Assembly: GCF_005860775.1 (NCBI RefSeq)
Contig: NZ_VCHQ01000010.1
Location: 1 to 64,000, forward strand
Origin: Klebsiella indica
Lineage (GTDB): Bacteria > Pseudomonadota > Gammaproteobacteria > Enterobacterales > Enterobacteriaceae
Length of the DNA: 64,000 nt
Direction of reading: 5' to 3'
The notes below the pieces were generated by a model that was not told where the DNA came from, did not search any database, and was given only the letters and a program-made list of their open reading frames with translations. The position numbers and the translations under genes are program-made. Positions 19,661 to 29,528 of the stretch are shown here, in pieces (position 1 is the first letter of the stretch; the number at the start of each line of letters is the position of its first letter).

Positions 19661-21129
19661 TCCGCCGCCTCAGCCTTAGCCAGCGTCTGGCGCTGGTTTT
19701 CACCTTACTACTCCTGTTATGTGCGATAGCCGTTTGTCTGATCCAACTCTACAGTAGCGCGCAATATGGCAATGCGATGGTCCAGCGTCTTTCCGCCGGG
19801 CTGGCAGCGCAAATCGCCGCCCGCGAACCGCTGCTGGATCCCCGGGGACAGGTTGACCGCCAGAAGCTGAAGCCGCTTTTTGACCGGCTGATGACCTTTA
19901 ATCCCAGCGTGGAGTTGTACGTAATCTCCCCCGACGGGAAACTGCTGGCCGATGCCGCGCCGCCGGGCCATATAAAGCGCCAGCGCGTTAACCTGGCGCC
20001 GGTACACACTTTCCTCTCAGGCGGCGGATGGCCGATCTATGGCGACGATCCGCGCAGCGCAGATCGGCAAAAAGTGTTTAGCGTAGCGCCGCTGCGGCTG
20101 GACGGCCAGTTGCGCGGTTATCTGTATATTATTTTGCAGGGGGAAACCTTCAACGAACTGGCGGCCAGCGCCTGGCAGAAAACGCTGTCGAGCCTGCTAC
20201 TGTGGACCCTGCTACTGGTGACGGGGCTTGGCCTGCTGGCGGGCTGGCTTGCCTGGTATTGGGTTACCCGCCCGGTACGCCAGCTCACCGCGCTGGTGGC
20301 GACGGAGCAGCAGGATAGTATTGATGCAATTAAGGCGCTGGCGGCGCAAACGCCGGAAGCGAAACCGGGTAATGAAGTGGCTGTACTGCATAAACGGTTT
20401 ATCGTGCTGGCCCGTCAGATTGCCGGGCAATGGGATCGCCTGGCGGATAGCGATCGTCAGCGTCGTGAATTTATCGCTAATATCTCCCACGATTTACGCA
20501 CGCCGCTTACTTCGTTGCTGGGATATCTGGAAACGTTAACGCTTAAAGCCGACAGGCTGACGGCGGAAGAGAACAAACAGTATCTGAATATCGCGCTGCG
20601 TCAGGGAAACAAAGTGCGCCATCTTTCGCAGCAGTTGTTTGAACTGGCCCGTCTGGAGCATGGCGCGATCAAGCCGCAGCCGGAGACATTTTCCTTGGCT
20701 GAACTGGTACAGGATGTGGCGCAAAAATTCGATCTGCCGATCGCCACGCGCAAAATCGGTTTACAGCTGGATCTGGCGGTGGGTTTACCGCAGATAACCG
20801 CAGATTTATCGATGATTGAACGGGTGCTGACCAATTTGCTCGATAACGCCATTCGTCATACCCCGGAAGGCGGGCTTATTCGCCTGACGGCGCGTCAGTC
20901 AGGGCGGTCGCTGATTGTTGAAGTCGCGGACAGCGGGCCGGGAATTGCTGATGAACAACGGGCAACCCTGTTTGAACGGCCTTCGGTACTTGCGTCCGGT
21001 GCGCAAAGCGCATCAAGAGGGGGACTGGGGCTGCTGATTGTGCGGCGGATGCTGCAACTGCACGGCGGCGATATTCGCCTGATCGCAGCGCCGGCAGGGG
21101 CCTGTTTCCAGTTTACCCTGCCGCTGTAA
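19657..21129 (+). CDS. Sensor histidine kinase, uncharacterised
   Basis: 490-residue membrane kinase paired with the preceding regulator. TM1 (about 9-31) and TM2 (about 179-201) enclose a periplasmic sensor of about 145 residues. A HAMP-like linker follows (about 200-265), then the H-box FIANISHDLRTPL with His278. The ATPase domain has an N-box (393-403), G1 DSGPGI (425-430) and G2 GGLGL (455-459). The periplasmic part contains ELYVISPDGKLL and GYLYIIL, suggestive of a PAS/Cache-like fold. The signal is unknown. It converges with artJ. Confidence 0.9.
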   Translation: MIRRLSLSQRLALVFTLLLLLCAIAVCLIQLYSSAQYGNAMVQRLSAGLAAQIAAREPLLDPRGQVDRQKLKPLFDRLMTFNPSVELYVISPDGKLLADAAPPGHIKRQRVNLAPVHTFLSGGGWPIYGDDPRSADRQKVFSVAPLRLDGQLRGYLYIILQGETFNELAASAWQKTLSSLLLWTLLLVTGLGLLAGWLAWYWVTRPVRQLTALVATEQQDSIDAIKALAAQTPEAKPGNEVAVLHKRFIVLARQIAGQWDRLADSDRQRREFIANISHDLRTPLTSLLGYLETLTLKADRLTAEENKQYLNIALRQGNKVRHLSQQLFELARLEHGAIKPQPETFSLAELVQDVAQKFDLPIATRKIGLQLDLAVGLPQITADLSMIERVLTNLLDNAIRHTPEGGLIRLTARQSGRSLIVEVADSGPGIADEQRATLFERPSVLASGAQSASRGGLGLLIVRRMLQLHGGDIRLIAAPAGACFQFTLPL

Positions 21130-21197
21130 GGTTTCTGATGTACGGCGCGGCACCGCCCGGCAGCCCGGACAGACGCATCGCGCCGCCTGTGGCGTGA

Positions 21198-21929
21198 TTA
21201 CTCCGGGAACCACTGTTTGCTGATTTTCTCATAGGTGCCGTCGGCTTTAATTGCCTTCAGCGCGGCATTCAGTTTTTCCAGCAGCGCTTTATTATCCGGG
21301 CGCACCGCAATGCCGAGGCCGGTGCCGAAGTATTGCGGATCGGTCACTTTCGGCGTCGCCGCGCCCAACTGCGGGTTGGTTTTCAGCCACTCGTTAACCA
21401 CGGCGGTGTCGCCAAATACCCCATCAATACGGCCATTTTTCAGGTCAAGAAACGCATTCTGGTAACTGTCGTAAGCCACGGTTTTCACTTCCGGATGTTT
21501 ATCCTGCAGATATTTCTGGTGCGTGGTACCGTTTTCCATACCAATACGTTTACCTTTCAGATCGTCGAAAGAGTGGAAAGCATCTTTTTTCGAAATGACC
21601 AGCGCGGAGTTGGCGTAGTACGGGGCGGTAAATGCAACCTGCTTGCTACGCTCCGGCGTAATGTCCATGCCGGAAATAACGGCATCATATTTCTTGAATT
21701 TGAGCGCCGGGATCAGACTGTCGAACGCATGGTTAGTAAAAGTACATTCCGCCTGCATCTGTTTGCACAGGGCGTTCGCCAGATCGATATCGAAGCCGAC
21801 GATCTGATTACTGGCATCCAGCGATTCAAACGGTGGGTAAGTCGCCGAAACGCCAAAGCTGATTTTTTCTGCGGCAGCGGCGCCAAAGGCGCAAGAGGTA
21901 AGCAGTGCGGCCAGAACTAACTTTTTCAT
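21198..21929 (-). CDS. artJ: Arginine-binding periplasmic protein ArtJ
   Basis: 243-residue solute-binding protein of the arginine ABC importer, with a signal peptide to about residue 19 (FGAAAA) and mature start EKISFGVSATYPPFES. ATG 21929 matches the E. coli start; an upstream ATG at 21953 would add eight residues before the signal peptide. In E. coli ArtJ is the arginine-specific receptor. It has its own promoter separate from artPIQM, carrying the ARG box at 22002-22019. Confidence 0.95.
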   Translation of the reverse strand: MKKLVLAALLTSCAFGAAAAEKISFGVSATYPPFESLDASNQIVGFDIDLANALCKQMQAECTFTNHAFDSLIPALKFKKYDAVISGMDITPERSKQVAFTAPYYANSALVISKKDAFHSFDDLKGKRIGMENGTTHQKYLQDKHPEVKTVAYDSYQNAFLDLKNGRIDGVFGDTAVVNEWLKTNPQLGAATPKVTDPQYFGTGLGIAVRPDNKALLEKLNAALKAIKADGTYEKISKQWFPE

Positions 21930-22001
21930 CGTGGTGGAACTCCCGTCGGTCAATCTTATGATGTTGTGCCGTGTCTGCGGCTGGGTTTAACAATGCCACT
22001 A

Positions 22002-22019
22002 AATGAATTTATATTCAAT
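22002..22019. promoter_or_regulatory. ARG box (ArgR operator) of artJ
   Basis: TGAATTTATATTCA at 22004-22017 is a perfect match to both half-sites of the ArgR consensus TGAAT-N4-ATTCA. A degenerate second box may follow in the AT-rich run to about 22045. Arginine-bound ArgR hexamers usually bind paired boxes, and artJ is an ArgR target in E. coli. Confidence 0.85.
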
Positions 22020-22120
22020 AAATATGGATAATTATTTTTTCATAAATAAAAAAGACGGACAGGCTGTTGGCCGTATCCGTCTGGTGTTTGCTAATTATGC
22101 ACTTTTAGTACAAGAAAAGA

Positions 22121-22789
22121 CTAGTTCCGTCGCTCAAAAGCCAGCGCTTTATGTTCCACCAGGCGCATCAGCAGCGTCAGCAGACCATTAACGATGAGAT
22201 AGACAATCCCGGCGGCGCCGAACACCATCACATCATAGGTACGTCCATAAAGCAGTTGGCTGTGTCCCATCACTTCCATCAGCGTAATGGTGTAGGCCAG
22301 AGAAGTACTCTTGAACACCAGCACCACTTCGTTGGAGTAGGAGGAGAGGGCGCGCTTAAAGGCATACGGCAGCAGAATCGCCAGCGTATCCTTTTTGCTC
22401 ATCCCCAGCGCGCCGCAGGATTGCCACTGGCCTTCCGGAATGGCGCGAATGGCGCCATAAAACAGCTGCGTGGTGTAAGCGGCGCTGTTTAAGGAGAGGG
22501 CGATTAGCGCGCACAGCCAGGGCTCGGAAATCAGATGCCAGAGGAATGGATACGCCTGTAGCGACGGGAACTGGCCAGGGCCGTAGTAAATCAGGAAGAT
22601 CTGCACCAGCAGCGGTGTACCGGTAAACAGCGTAATATAGCCGCGCACAAACCACACCAGCCCCGGCGTTTTAAGGGTCAGAATGATGGTCAGGATCAGC
22701 GATAAAATCAGCGCCACAACGATCGAGGCCGCGGTCAGCGTCAGGCTGGTGTGCAGCCCTTTCAGCAGTTCGGGTAAATAATCAAGCAT
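22121..22789 (-). CDS. artM: Arginine ABC transporter permease ArtM
   Basis: 222-residue His/Glu/Gln/Arg-type permease with about five helices. The EAA coupling loop includes GQWQSCGALGMSKKDTLAILLP. Its ATG touches the last base of the artQ stop codon, implying coupled translation. Forms the channel with ArtQ. Confidence 0.95.
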   Translation of the reverse strand: MLDYLPELLKGLHTSLTLTAASIVVALILSLILTIILTLKTPGLVWFVRGYITLFTGTPLLVQIFLIYYGPGQFPSLQAYPFLWHLISEPWLCALIALSLNSAAYTTQLFYGAIRAIPEGQWQSCGALGMSKKDTLAILLPYAFKRALSSYSNEVVLVFKSTSLAYTITLMEVMGHSQLLYGRTYDVMVFGAAGIVYLIVNGLLTLLMRLVEHKALAFERRN

Positions 22790-23505
22790 CAGCCAGGTCT
22801 CCGTTCGAAGCGTGTCGCACGCTGGTCAATACGTTTGAGAATGTACTGACTCACCAGGGTGATGACCAGATAGATTGCCGCTGCGATGATGTACCAGTTA
22901 AACGGCTCCTGGGTACGGGTGGCGATACTTTTGGTTTGCAGCATCAGGTCGTTGACGCTGATCAGGCTTACCAGCGCGGTATCCTTCAGCAGCACCAGCC
23001 ACTGGTTGCCGAGACCCGGCAGCGCGTGGCGCCACATTTGCGGCATCACCAGGCGGAAGAAAATAGCGGATTTCGATAACCCCAGCGCCTGGCCGGATTC
23101 CCATTGCCCCTGTGGGACTGCCTTTAGCGCCCCGCGCAGGGTTTGCGATGCGTAAGCGGCATACAGCAGAGAGAGGGCTACGGCTCCGCAGAGGAACGGG
23201 CTGACGTCGAAGTTTTCAATTTGCACCTGTACGGGGATCTGCGCAAAGCCGAGGTGAATAGTAAAGCCGTCAGACAGGGTTAACAGGAGCTGAGAGGAAC
23301 CGAAATAGATAAACAGAACCACCAGAATTTCCGGTAGCCCACGTAAAAGGGTGACAATGCCGGTTGCGAGCCAGGCGACCGGGCGCAGCTTCACCGACTC
23401 GAGAACGGCAAACAGCATCGCCAGCACCAGGCCGAGGATCAGCGCGCAAACGGCAAGGCCGACGGTCATCCCGGCGGCGCTTGCTAAGGGAAAAAATTCG
23501 TTCAT
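22789..23505 (-). CDS. artQ: Arginine ABC transporter permease ArtQ
   Basis: 238-residue permease of the amino-acid importer family. The coupling loop reads [24 protein letters not shown] in part. It begins six bases after artI and shares one base with artM. Partner of ArtM; the length equals that of E. coli. Confidence 0.95.
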   Translation of the reverse strand: MNEFFPLASAAGMTVGLAVCALILGLVLAMLFAVLESVKLRPVAWLATGIVTLLRGLPEILVVLFIYFGSSQLLLTLSDGFTIHLGFAQIPVQVQIENFDVSPFLCGAVALSLLYAAYASQTLRGALKAVPQGQWESGQALGLSKSAIFFRLVMPQMWRHALPGLGNQWLVLLKDTALVSLISVNDLMLQTKSIATRTQEPFNWYIIAAAIYLVITLVSQYILKRIDQRATRFERRPG

Positions 23506-23511
23506 TCAGCG

Positions 23512-24243
23512 TTACTTCTGGAACCATTTATTGTAGATAGACTGATAAGTCCCATCGCTTTTTACTTTTTCCAGCGCAGCGTTAAATTTCTGCTGCAGTT
23601 CGGTATTGCCCTGGCGCACTGCGATACCGAGGCCAGTACCGAAGTAGTCTTTATCGGTGACTTTATCGCCCACCGCCGCCAGCTTCGGATTGCTCTTCAG
23701 CCATTCGGTGACCACGGCGGTATCGCCGAACACCGCGTCAATACGACCATTCTGCAGATCCAGCTTCGCATTCTGGTAGCTGTCATAAGGAACGGTGGTG
23801 ATTTCCGGGTGCTTGTCGTTGATAAATTTCTGGTGGGTGGTGCCGTTCTGCACGCCGACTTTTTTGCCTTTCAGCGCATCAATGCTGGTGAATTTACCCT
23901 GCTGAGCGACGAACAGCGCGGAGTTATCATAGTACGGCGTCGTGAACAGCACCTGCTTTTCACGCTCCGGGGTGATATCCATCCCGGCCATGACCGCATC
24001 GAAACGGCGGAACTTCAGGCTTGGGATCAGGCTATCGAAAGCCTGGTTGGTAAAGGTGCAGGTGGCATCAATCTCTTTACACAGGGCGTTCGCCAGATCG
24101 ACGTCAAAACCAACGATTTTGTTACTGGCGTCGATCGATTCAAACGGCGGGTAGGAGGCCTCGGTCGCGAAGCGAATAGTTTGGGCAGCGGTAGCGGAGA
24201 GGCTCATGCCCGCAAGAAGAGCGGCAATCAGTACTTTTTTCAT
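23512..24243 (-). CDS. artI: Periplasmic amino-acid-binding protein ArtI
   Basis: 243-residue binding protein paralogous to ArtJ. The signal peptide ends near SLSATAAQ and the mature part starts TIRFATEASYPPFES. ATG 24243 follows GGGGA at eight bases; ATG 24249 is in frame but closer. Residues 60-230 are highly similar to ArtJ, reflecting an old tandem duplication. In E. coli its ligand is less certain than that of ArtJ. Confidence 0.95.
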   Translation of the reverse strand: MKKVLIAALLAGMSLSATAAQTIRFATEASYPPFESIDASNKIVGFDVDLANALCKEIDATCTFTNQAFDSLIPSLKFRRFDAVMAGMDITPEREKQVLFTTPYYDNSALFVAQQGKFTSIDALKGKKVGVQNGTTHQKFINDKHPEITTVPYDSYQNAKLDLQNGRIDAVFGDTAVVTEWLKSNPKLAAVGDKVTDKDYFGTGLGIAVRQGNTELQQKFNAALEKVKSDGTYQSIYNKWFQK

Positions 24244-24262
24244 CGTCATTTCCCCGAAAACA

Positions 24263-24991
24263 TCAATGTGACAGATAGTTTTTAAACGCGTCGGTTTGCG
24301 GATGCGTGAAGCAACGGGCATCCCCTTGTTCAACGATATGACCATTTTCCATATACACCACGCGGCTCGCTGTTTTACGCGCCACTTCCACTTCGTGGGT
24401 GACAATGACCTGCGTAATGCCGGTTTCAGCCAGTTCGCGGATAATACTGACGATCTGAGCGGTGATTTCTGGATCAAGCGCCGCCGTGGGTTCATCAAAC
24501 AGCAACACCTGTGGTTCCATCATCAGCGCGCGGGCAATGGCGACGCGCTGCTGCTGACCGCCGGAAAGATGCAGCGGGTAACGATCGCTGTAGGGTTTCA
24601 GGCGCAAACGTTCAAGTAGCTTTTCAGCGCGCGCCAGAGCCTGATCTTTACTTAACCCGAGCACACGGCAGGGGGCTTCAATCAGGTTTTGCTGCACGGT
24701 CAGGTGCGGCCACAGATTGTACTGCTGGAAAACCATCCCCACGTTCTGGCGCAGTTCGCGAATGGCTTTATCAGAAGGCGTTCTGGTAAAGTCGAAATGA
24801 TTTCCGGCAATATGTAACGTGCCGGAACGCGGCATCTCCAGCAGGTTGAGTACGCGCAGCAACGAGCTTTTACCGGCACCGCTGGGGCCGAGCAGCACCA
24901 GCGTTTCCCCCTGCGGGCAATCCAGCGTGATGTCGAACAGCGCCTGGTGTGCGCCGTAGAAGCAATTAATGCCGTTTAGTTTAATACTCAT
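24263..24991 (-). CDS. artP: Arginine ABC transporter ATPase ArtP
   Basis: 242-residue polar amino-acid ABC ATPase: Walker [10 protein letters not shown], signature LSGGQQQR, Walker B VLLFDEP and switch region VTHEVEVA are all present. First gene of artPIQM, which also serves ArtJ. Upstream DNA contains a candidate ARG box. Confidence 0.96.
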   Translation of the reverse strand: MSIKLNGINCFYGAHQALFDITLDCPQGETLVLLGPSGAGKSSLLRVLNLLEMPRSGTLHIAGNHFDFTRTPSDKAIRELRQNVGMVFQQYNLWPHLTVQQNLIEAPCRVLGLSKDQALARAEKLLERLRLKPYSDRYPLHLSGGQQQRVAIARALMMEPQVLLFDEPTAALDPEITAQIVSIIRELAETGITQVIVTHEVEVARKTASRVVYMENGHIVEQGDARCFTHPQTDAFKNYLSH

Positions 24992-25040
24992 CTGGGCAGT
25001 CTGATACTAATAGCAATTGAGGCCGCAAATAGTACCTTTG

Positions 25041-25058
25041 GCAGAATAGTTATGCAAT
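25041..25058. promoter_or_regulatory. Candidate ARG box upstream of artP
   Basis: On the minus strand TGCAT-AACT-ATTCT (25056-25043) matches eight of ten conserved ArgR half-site positions and lies about 50 bases upstream of the artP ATG. It is weaker than the artJ box. Confidence 0.45.
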
Positions 25059-25195
25059 ATTTATGCGTTAAAAGTTAAATGTAAACCACGATTAGCGTTA
25101 AAGTTAGCACAAAATATGGGTTCGTAAAGGCGGGGGGCGTAAATGTCGGTATTAGCAGAGGAAATACCGACATTTTACCGGGTTATACGCCTTGA

Positions 25196-25711
25196 TTAGC
25201 GATTTTCGAGACTCTGACGCAGAGTGCCTGCCGGCGCATGGGCGTTATTGCTGAGGTAACGTACGTCATCGACGGCCCAGCACTGGCCTTCCTGAATCAT
25301 CAGTACCTCGTCTTTCCAGCTTTGCGTCCCCTGTTTTAGCGTAACGCGCAGCGGAATGTTGCGTGCATCGCGGTTTGGAATTGTCGAAGCGCTGGCGACT
25401 TCGGCGCTGTCGGCCGGCGTGGCGTTGCTGGAGAACAGATTAGACTGCAACAAGGCGTGGTTTGACGGGGAGTGACGCGCGTCGCTCAGCAGTTTCGCCA
25501 GACCATCGCTCAGGTACGGACGCAGCGCCGTCAAATCACTGTTGTGATGTTGTATCTGGTAATTGTAAAACTTCTGCGCCACGTCATCCGGGCCGCCCTC
25601 AATACAAGGGCCGCTGCGGGTGCCGTTGTCTTTGTAGGCCGGTGTCACGGTGGTACAGGCGCTGAGCGCCAGCGCGCAGGGGAGGACAAATGCAAGAACG
25701 TTGTAGCGCAT
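25196..25711 (-). CDS. ybjP: Lipoprotein YbjP
   Basis: 171-residue predicted lipoprotein, the same length as in E. coli, with lipobox LSAC and acylated Cys19. ATG 25711 is preceded by AAGGAAA; an upstream frame extension has no signal peptide and was rejected. The C-terminal half (SIPNRDARNIPLRV ... IQEGQCWAVDDVRYL) is well conserved while the middle varies. Function unknown; the protein probably faces the periplasm. Confidence 0.9.
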   Translation of the reverse strand: MRYNVLAFVLPCALALSACTTVTPAYKDNGTRSGPCIEGGPDDVAQKFYNYQIQHHNSDLTALRPYLSDGLAKLLSDARHSPSNHALLQSNLFSSNATPADSAEVASASTIPNRDARNIPLRVTLKQGTQSWKDEVLMIQEGQCWAVDDVRYLSNNAHAPAGTLRQSLENR

Positions 25712-25828
25712 GATGATTTCCTTATAAGCTCGCTGCGTTAGAATATCTTTTAAAGCATAGTGTATCAGATAGGGATTGTGCTTGATCCGCAAAGCTAACG
25801 CATTGAACGTTAAAGGAGGAGTTTCACC

Positions 25829-26152
25829 ATGCAATTTTCAACCACACCGACTCTGGAAGGCCAGCCGATCATTAAATACTGCGGCGTCGTTACCGGGGAA
25901 GCGATTCTCGGGGCTAACGTTTTTCGCGATTTTTTCGCCAGTATTCGCGATATTGTCGGCGGTCGTTCCGGCGCCTATGAAAAAGAGCTGCGTAAAGCCC
26001 GTGAAATCGCCTTTGAAGAGCTCAGCGAACAGGCGAAAGCGCTGGGCGCCGACGCGGTTGTCGGGATTGATATTGATTATGAAACCGTCGGCAAGGACAG
26101 CAGCATGTTGATGGTGAGCGTCAGCGGCACAGCGGTGAAGACCCGGCGATGA
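25829..26152 (+). CDS. ybjQ: YbjQ, UPF0145 (YbjQ-family) protein
   Basis: 107-residue cytosolic protein of a widespread small family of unknown function. The conserved core [29 protein letters not shown] is present in nearly invariant form. It overlaps amiD by four bases, so the two are coupled. A strong AAAGGAGG ribosome site precedes the ATG. Confidence 0.93.
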   Translation: MQFSTTPTLEGQPIIKYCGVVTGEAILGANVFRDFFASIRDIVGGRSGAYEKELRKAREIAFEELSEQAKALGADAVVGIDIDYETVGKDSSMLMVSVSGTAVKTRR

Positions 26153-26979
26153 AAATTTGCCGGGCGGGCGTCTTGTTGGCGCTACTGCTGGCGGGCTGCG
26201 CCACGGAAAACGGCATTATCGATCGCGATGGTTATCAGCTGGATACGCGCCATCCGGCGCAGGCGGCGTATCCGCGCATCAAAGTGCTGGTTATTCACTA
26301 TACCGCCGATGATTTTGACGTTTCGCTGGCGACGCTGACCGACAATCAGGTGAGCGCCCACTACCTGATCCCGGAGAAACCGCCACGGTATCATGGCAAA
26401 CCGCGGATCTGGCAACTGGTGCCGGAAGCGGATCTGGCCTGGCATGCGGGGATCAGTTACTGGCGCGGAAGTACGCACATTAACGATACGTCAATTGGTA
26501 TTGAACTGGAGAACCGCGGCTGGCAAAAAACGGCGGGCGTGAAGCGCTTCACGCCGTTTAATCCGGCGCAGATTGATGCCCTGATCCCGCTGGCGAAAGA
26601 TATTATCGCCCGCTACCACATTGCGCCGCAGAACGTCGTCGCGCACGCGGATATTGCCCCGCAGCGCAAAGACGATCCGGGGCCGCGCTTTCCGTGGCGC
26701 AGGCTGGCGGAGCAGGGGATTGGCGCGTGGCCGGATGCGGAGCGGGTCGCGTTTTATCAGCAAGGGCGTCCCTCATACCAGCCGGTAGATACCGCGGAGC
26801 TGCTGGACGTGCTGTCTCGCTATGGCTATCAGGTCACACCGGAGATGACCCCGGAACAGCAGAAGCGGGTGATTATGGCTTTCCAGATGCACTTCCGCCC
26901 CGCGCGCTGGGACGGCGTTGCCGATGCCCAAACGCTGGCGATTGCCGAGGCGCTGCTGGAGAAGTACGGGCGAGGTTAG
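26149..26979 (+). CDS. amiD: N-acetylmuramoyl-L-alanine amidase AmiD (lipoprotein)
   Basis: 276-residue zinc amidase anchored to the outer membrane through Cys17 (lipobox LAGC). It cleaves the amide bond between MurNAc (including anhydro-MurNAc) and L-alanine. The amidase_2 domain shows likely zinc ligands His50, His166 and Asp176, and catalytic Glu119. A C-terminal peptidoglycan-binding domain runs from about 205. It is coupled to ybjQ by an ATGA overlap and converges on ybjS with a four-base overlap. Confidence 0.94.
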   Translation: MKICRAGVLLALLLAGCATENGIIDRDGYQLDTRHPAQAAYPRIKVLVIHYTADDFDVSLATLTDNQVSAHYLIPEKPPRYHGKPRIWQLVPEADLAWHAGISYWRGSTHINDTSIGIELENRGWQKTAGVKRFTPFNPAQIDALIPLAKDIIARYHIAPQNVVAHADIAPQRKDDPGPRFPWRRLAEQGIGAWPDAERVAFYQQGRPSYQPVDTAELLDVLSRYGYQVTPEMTPEQQKRVIMAFQMHFRPARWDGVADAQTLAIAEALLEKYGRG

Positions 26980-27989
26980 CGGTGTAGCTTGCCGTGGTCT
27001 TTCAGCCATGCGGCAGTGCGAATAATGCCCTCATCCAGCGAAATCACCGGCTGGTAGCCCAGTTCCTGCTGAGCGCGGGTGGTATCGAGGGTAAAATCAA
27101 AATTCAGCTTAGAAACGCCGTAGTGGGTAAAGGCGGGCTCTTTGGCTGACTTGTTGCCAAAGTGCTCCATGCTGCGGGCGATGATATCCAGCATCGGGTA
27201 AGGCACAGAGCGAATACGGCACTTAATCCCCAGCTCATCGATAAGTTTCTGCACAATGCAGCGCAGGGTTTGCGCTTCGCCATTGCTGATATTGTAAGCG
27301 CGGGCAGAGGGCAGATTGTCGCACTGCGGCTGGCTGGCGAGCCACATCGCGTGCACCGCATTTTCATAGCAGGTCATATCCACCAGCGCGCTACCGCCGC
27401 GCGGCAGCAGGACGCTACCGTAGTGCTGCATCATCTGCGCCAGGCGCGGAATAAAGACTTTATCATGAGGGCCAAACAGGCTTTGCGGGCGTAAAATTGT
27501 AAAACGGGTGTTCGGATTGGCCTGCGCCAGCAGGTTGATCACTTCTTCGCTCGCCGCTTTACTGCGGGCAAACTCATTGGCGAAACGTTGCGGGCGAAAA
27601 TCTTCCTGAATAGCGCGATGGTGGTGGTAATCAAAATAGAGCGACGGCGAAGAGATGTGCACGAAGTTGCGTACTCCCCAGGCGACGGCCCATTCACCGA
27701 GGCGGCGGGTGGCGCGGACGTTGGCTAAATCGAAAGCCTGCTGGGTGCCCCACGGGGAGGTGAAACTGGAACAATGCCAGAGCGTGTCGATACCGGCGAG
27801 CATCACTTTGGCCTGCGAGGAGACCAGTTCGGTCAAGTCGGCGGGGACGAACTCGGCCCCCATTTTGCTCAGAAGCTTGCCCATTGCTTCATTGCGCCCG
27901 GTCGCTCTGACGCTAATGCCCTTGTTACGCAGATATTCCACTGCATTGCGGCCTAATCCGCTGGTCGCACCGGTAACCAGTACCTTCAT
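26976..27989 (-). CDS. ybjS: NAD(P)-dependent epimerase/dehydratase-like YbjS
   Basis: 337-residue extended short-chain dehydrogenase with an N-terminal Rossmann motif TGATSGLG (about 6-13) and an active-site [11 protein letters not shown] region containing the YxxxH/K-type residues. ATG 27989 ([11 protein letters not shown]) gives the E. coli length. The substrate is unknown; the family resembles 3-beta-hydroxysteroid or nucleotide-sugar dehydrogenases. Confidence 0.9.
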   Translation of the reverse strand: MKVLVTGATSGLGRNAVEYLRNKGISVRATGRNEAMGKLLSKMGAEFVPADLTELVSSQAKVMLAGIDTLWHCSSFTSPWGTQQAFDLANVRATRRLGEWAVAWGVRNFVHISSPSLYFDYHHHRAIQEDFRPQRFANEFARSKAASEEVINLLAQANPNTRFTILRPQSLFGPHDKVFIPRLAQMMQHYGSVLLPRGGSALVDMTCYENAVHAMWLASQPQCDNLPSARAYNISNGEAQTLRCIVQKLIDELGIKCRIRSVPYPMLDIIARSMEHFGNKSAKEPAFTHYGVSKLNFDFTLDTTRAQQELGYQPVISLDEGIIRTAAWLKDHGKLHR

Positions 27990-28085
27990 ATCGATCCACT
28001 GTTTCACAAAAGAATTTCGTGCGCATTTTTCCGTGATTCTGACTGTGATGCAATGAGAATAAGGAAAGAATTCTGTTGGTATACT

Positions 28086-29519
28086 CTAATTGCTGGTGAT
28101 TTGCTCAGCCCGCCGGATGATACGTCGCGCCATGCCGCGAAAAATAAACAGATGGGCCGGGATCATCAGCAACCAATAAAGCAGGCCCGGCATACCGTGC
28201 GGGTGCCACCAGGCGCGAACGTCCAGTTCGCGACGATCGCCTTTATCGCTCAGAGTAAAACTCAGGCGACCAAGGCCGGGTGCCTTCATGCCGAACAGTA
28301 AGGTGAGCTGTTTCTCCGGCTCGACGATAATAACCTTCCAGCTGTCCACAGTGTCGCCGGTTTGCAGGTAATCCCGCGGTGGGCGGCCCTTTGCCAGCCG
28401 GTGGCCAACCAGCAGATCCATCGCCCCGCGAGTCTTCCACAGGATATTAGCGAAGAAGTACCCCGCTTTACCGCCGATTTGATTGACGACTTTCCACAGC
28501 GCGGCGAGGCTGGCGTGAGTGCTCACGGTACAACCGGCCTGTTTCGCATAGTAGCCATACTCGGGCCGCCAGCGGGCAAAGGCCTGGGCGTCGTAGCCCC
28601 AGTCGCCGGAGTTCACCAGTTGCTCTTCTTCCTTTAGCGTGCGGCGCACCGCTTCATCGAACGCGATCAACGGTTGAGGGATCAGGGCCCGCAGGGCGCG
28701 ATCGTCGGCGATAAGATCGTGCTTTAGTCCCTGGATCAGCGCTTTGGCGGTTGTTGGCGGTACCGAGGTAATGACGTTGAGAAACCAGACCGAAATCCAG
28801 CTTGTGGGAAAAGGGATGGGGATCAGCGGGCGGCGTTTGCCGCTGACCGCCATAAAGCGGATAAACTGCTGCTGATAGCTTAAAACCTCCGGCCCGGCGG
28901 CTTCGAAAACGCGGTGTTCGCTGGCGGAGTGATTAAGTAACTGCAGCAGATAGTAGAGTAAGTTTTCCAGCGCAATCGGCGTGGTGCGCGAGCGCACCCA
29001 GCGCGGCGGCGTCAGCACCGGCAGGTTGTAAACCATATCGCGCATCACTTCGAAAGCGGCGGAACCCGCGCCGACGATAATGCCGGCGCGAATTTCCGTT
29101 ACCGGTACGCCGGATTCGCGCAGCAGGTCGCCGGTGATCTGGCGGGCCCGCAGATGGTCGGATTGTTCTCGCTCCGCGACCTGCAATGAGCTCAAAAAAA
29201 TGACTTCGCGGACCGGAACTTTACGCAATGCATCGCGCATATTGAGGGCGACCTGTCGCTCATGACGGACAAAGTCGCCGCTTTCGCTCATTCCGTGTAT
29301 CAGGTAGTAAACGGTATCAGCCTGAGCCAGCAGTTCGGGCAGCCCGTCCGGCTGGTTTAAATCAAGTTGATAGCACTCAACGCCGGGGAGACGCTGTTTT
29401 TTCAGCCTGTCGATATGGCGTGCCGCCGCCAGCACCGGAAAGCCTTGCTCGCTGAGTCGATTCACCAGATGCTGGCCAATATAACCGCTGGCGCCGAGTA
29501 CCAGGATGCGTTGCAACAC
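28086..29519 (-). CDS. ybjT: YbjT, NAD(P)-binding SDR with DUF2867 domain
   Basis: 477-residue protein. An N-terminal atypical SDR/NmrA-like Rossmann domain ([10 protein letters not shown] at about 8-17) is joined to a C-terminal DUF2867 domain. A hydrophobic helix near the end ([16 protein letters not shown]) suggests membrane association. It starts ten bases downstream of ltaE and is probably co-transcribed with poxB and ltaE. Catalytic role not established. Confidence 0.9.
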   Translation of the reverse strand: MLQRILVLGASGYIGQHLVNRLSEQGFPVLAAARHIDRLKKQRLPGVECYQLDLNQPDGLPELLAQADTVYYLIHGMSESGDFVRHERQVALNMRDALRKVPVREVIFLSSLQVAEREQSDHLRARQITGDLLRESGVPVTEIRAGIIVGAGSAAFEVMRDMVYNLPVLTPPRWVRSRTTPIALENLLYYLLQLLNHSASEHRVFEAAGPEVLSYQQQFIRFMAVSGKRRPLIPIPFPTSWISVWFLNVITSVPPTTAKALIQGLKHDLIADDRALRALIPQPLIAFDEAVRRTLKEEEQLVNSGDWGYDAQAFARWRPEYGYYAKQAGCTVSTHASLAALWKVVNQIGGKAGYFFANILWKTRGAMDLLVGHRLAKGRPPRDYLQTGDTVDSWKVIIVEPEKQLTLLFGMKAPGLGRLSFTLSDKGDRRELDVRAWWHPHGMPGLLYWLLMIPAHLFIFRGMARRIIRRAEQITSN

Positions 29520-29528
29520 GCCGACTCC

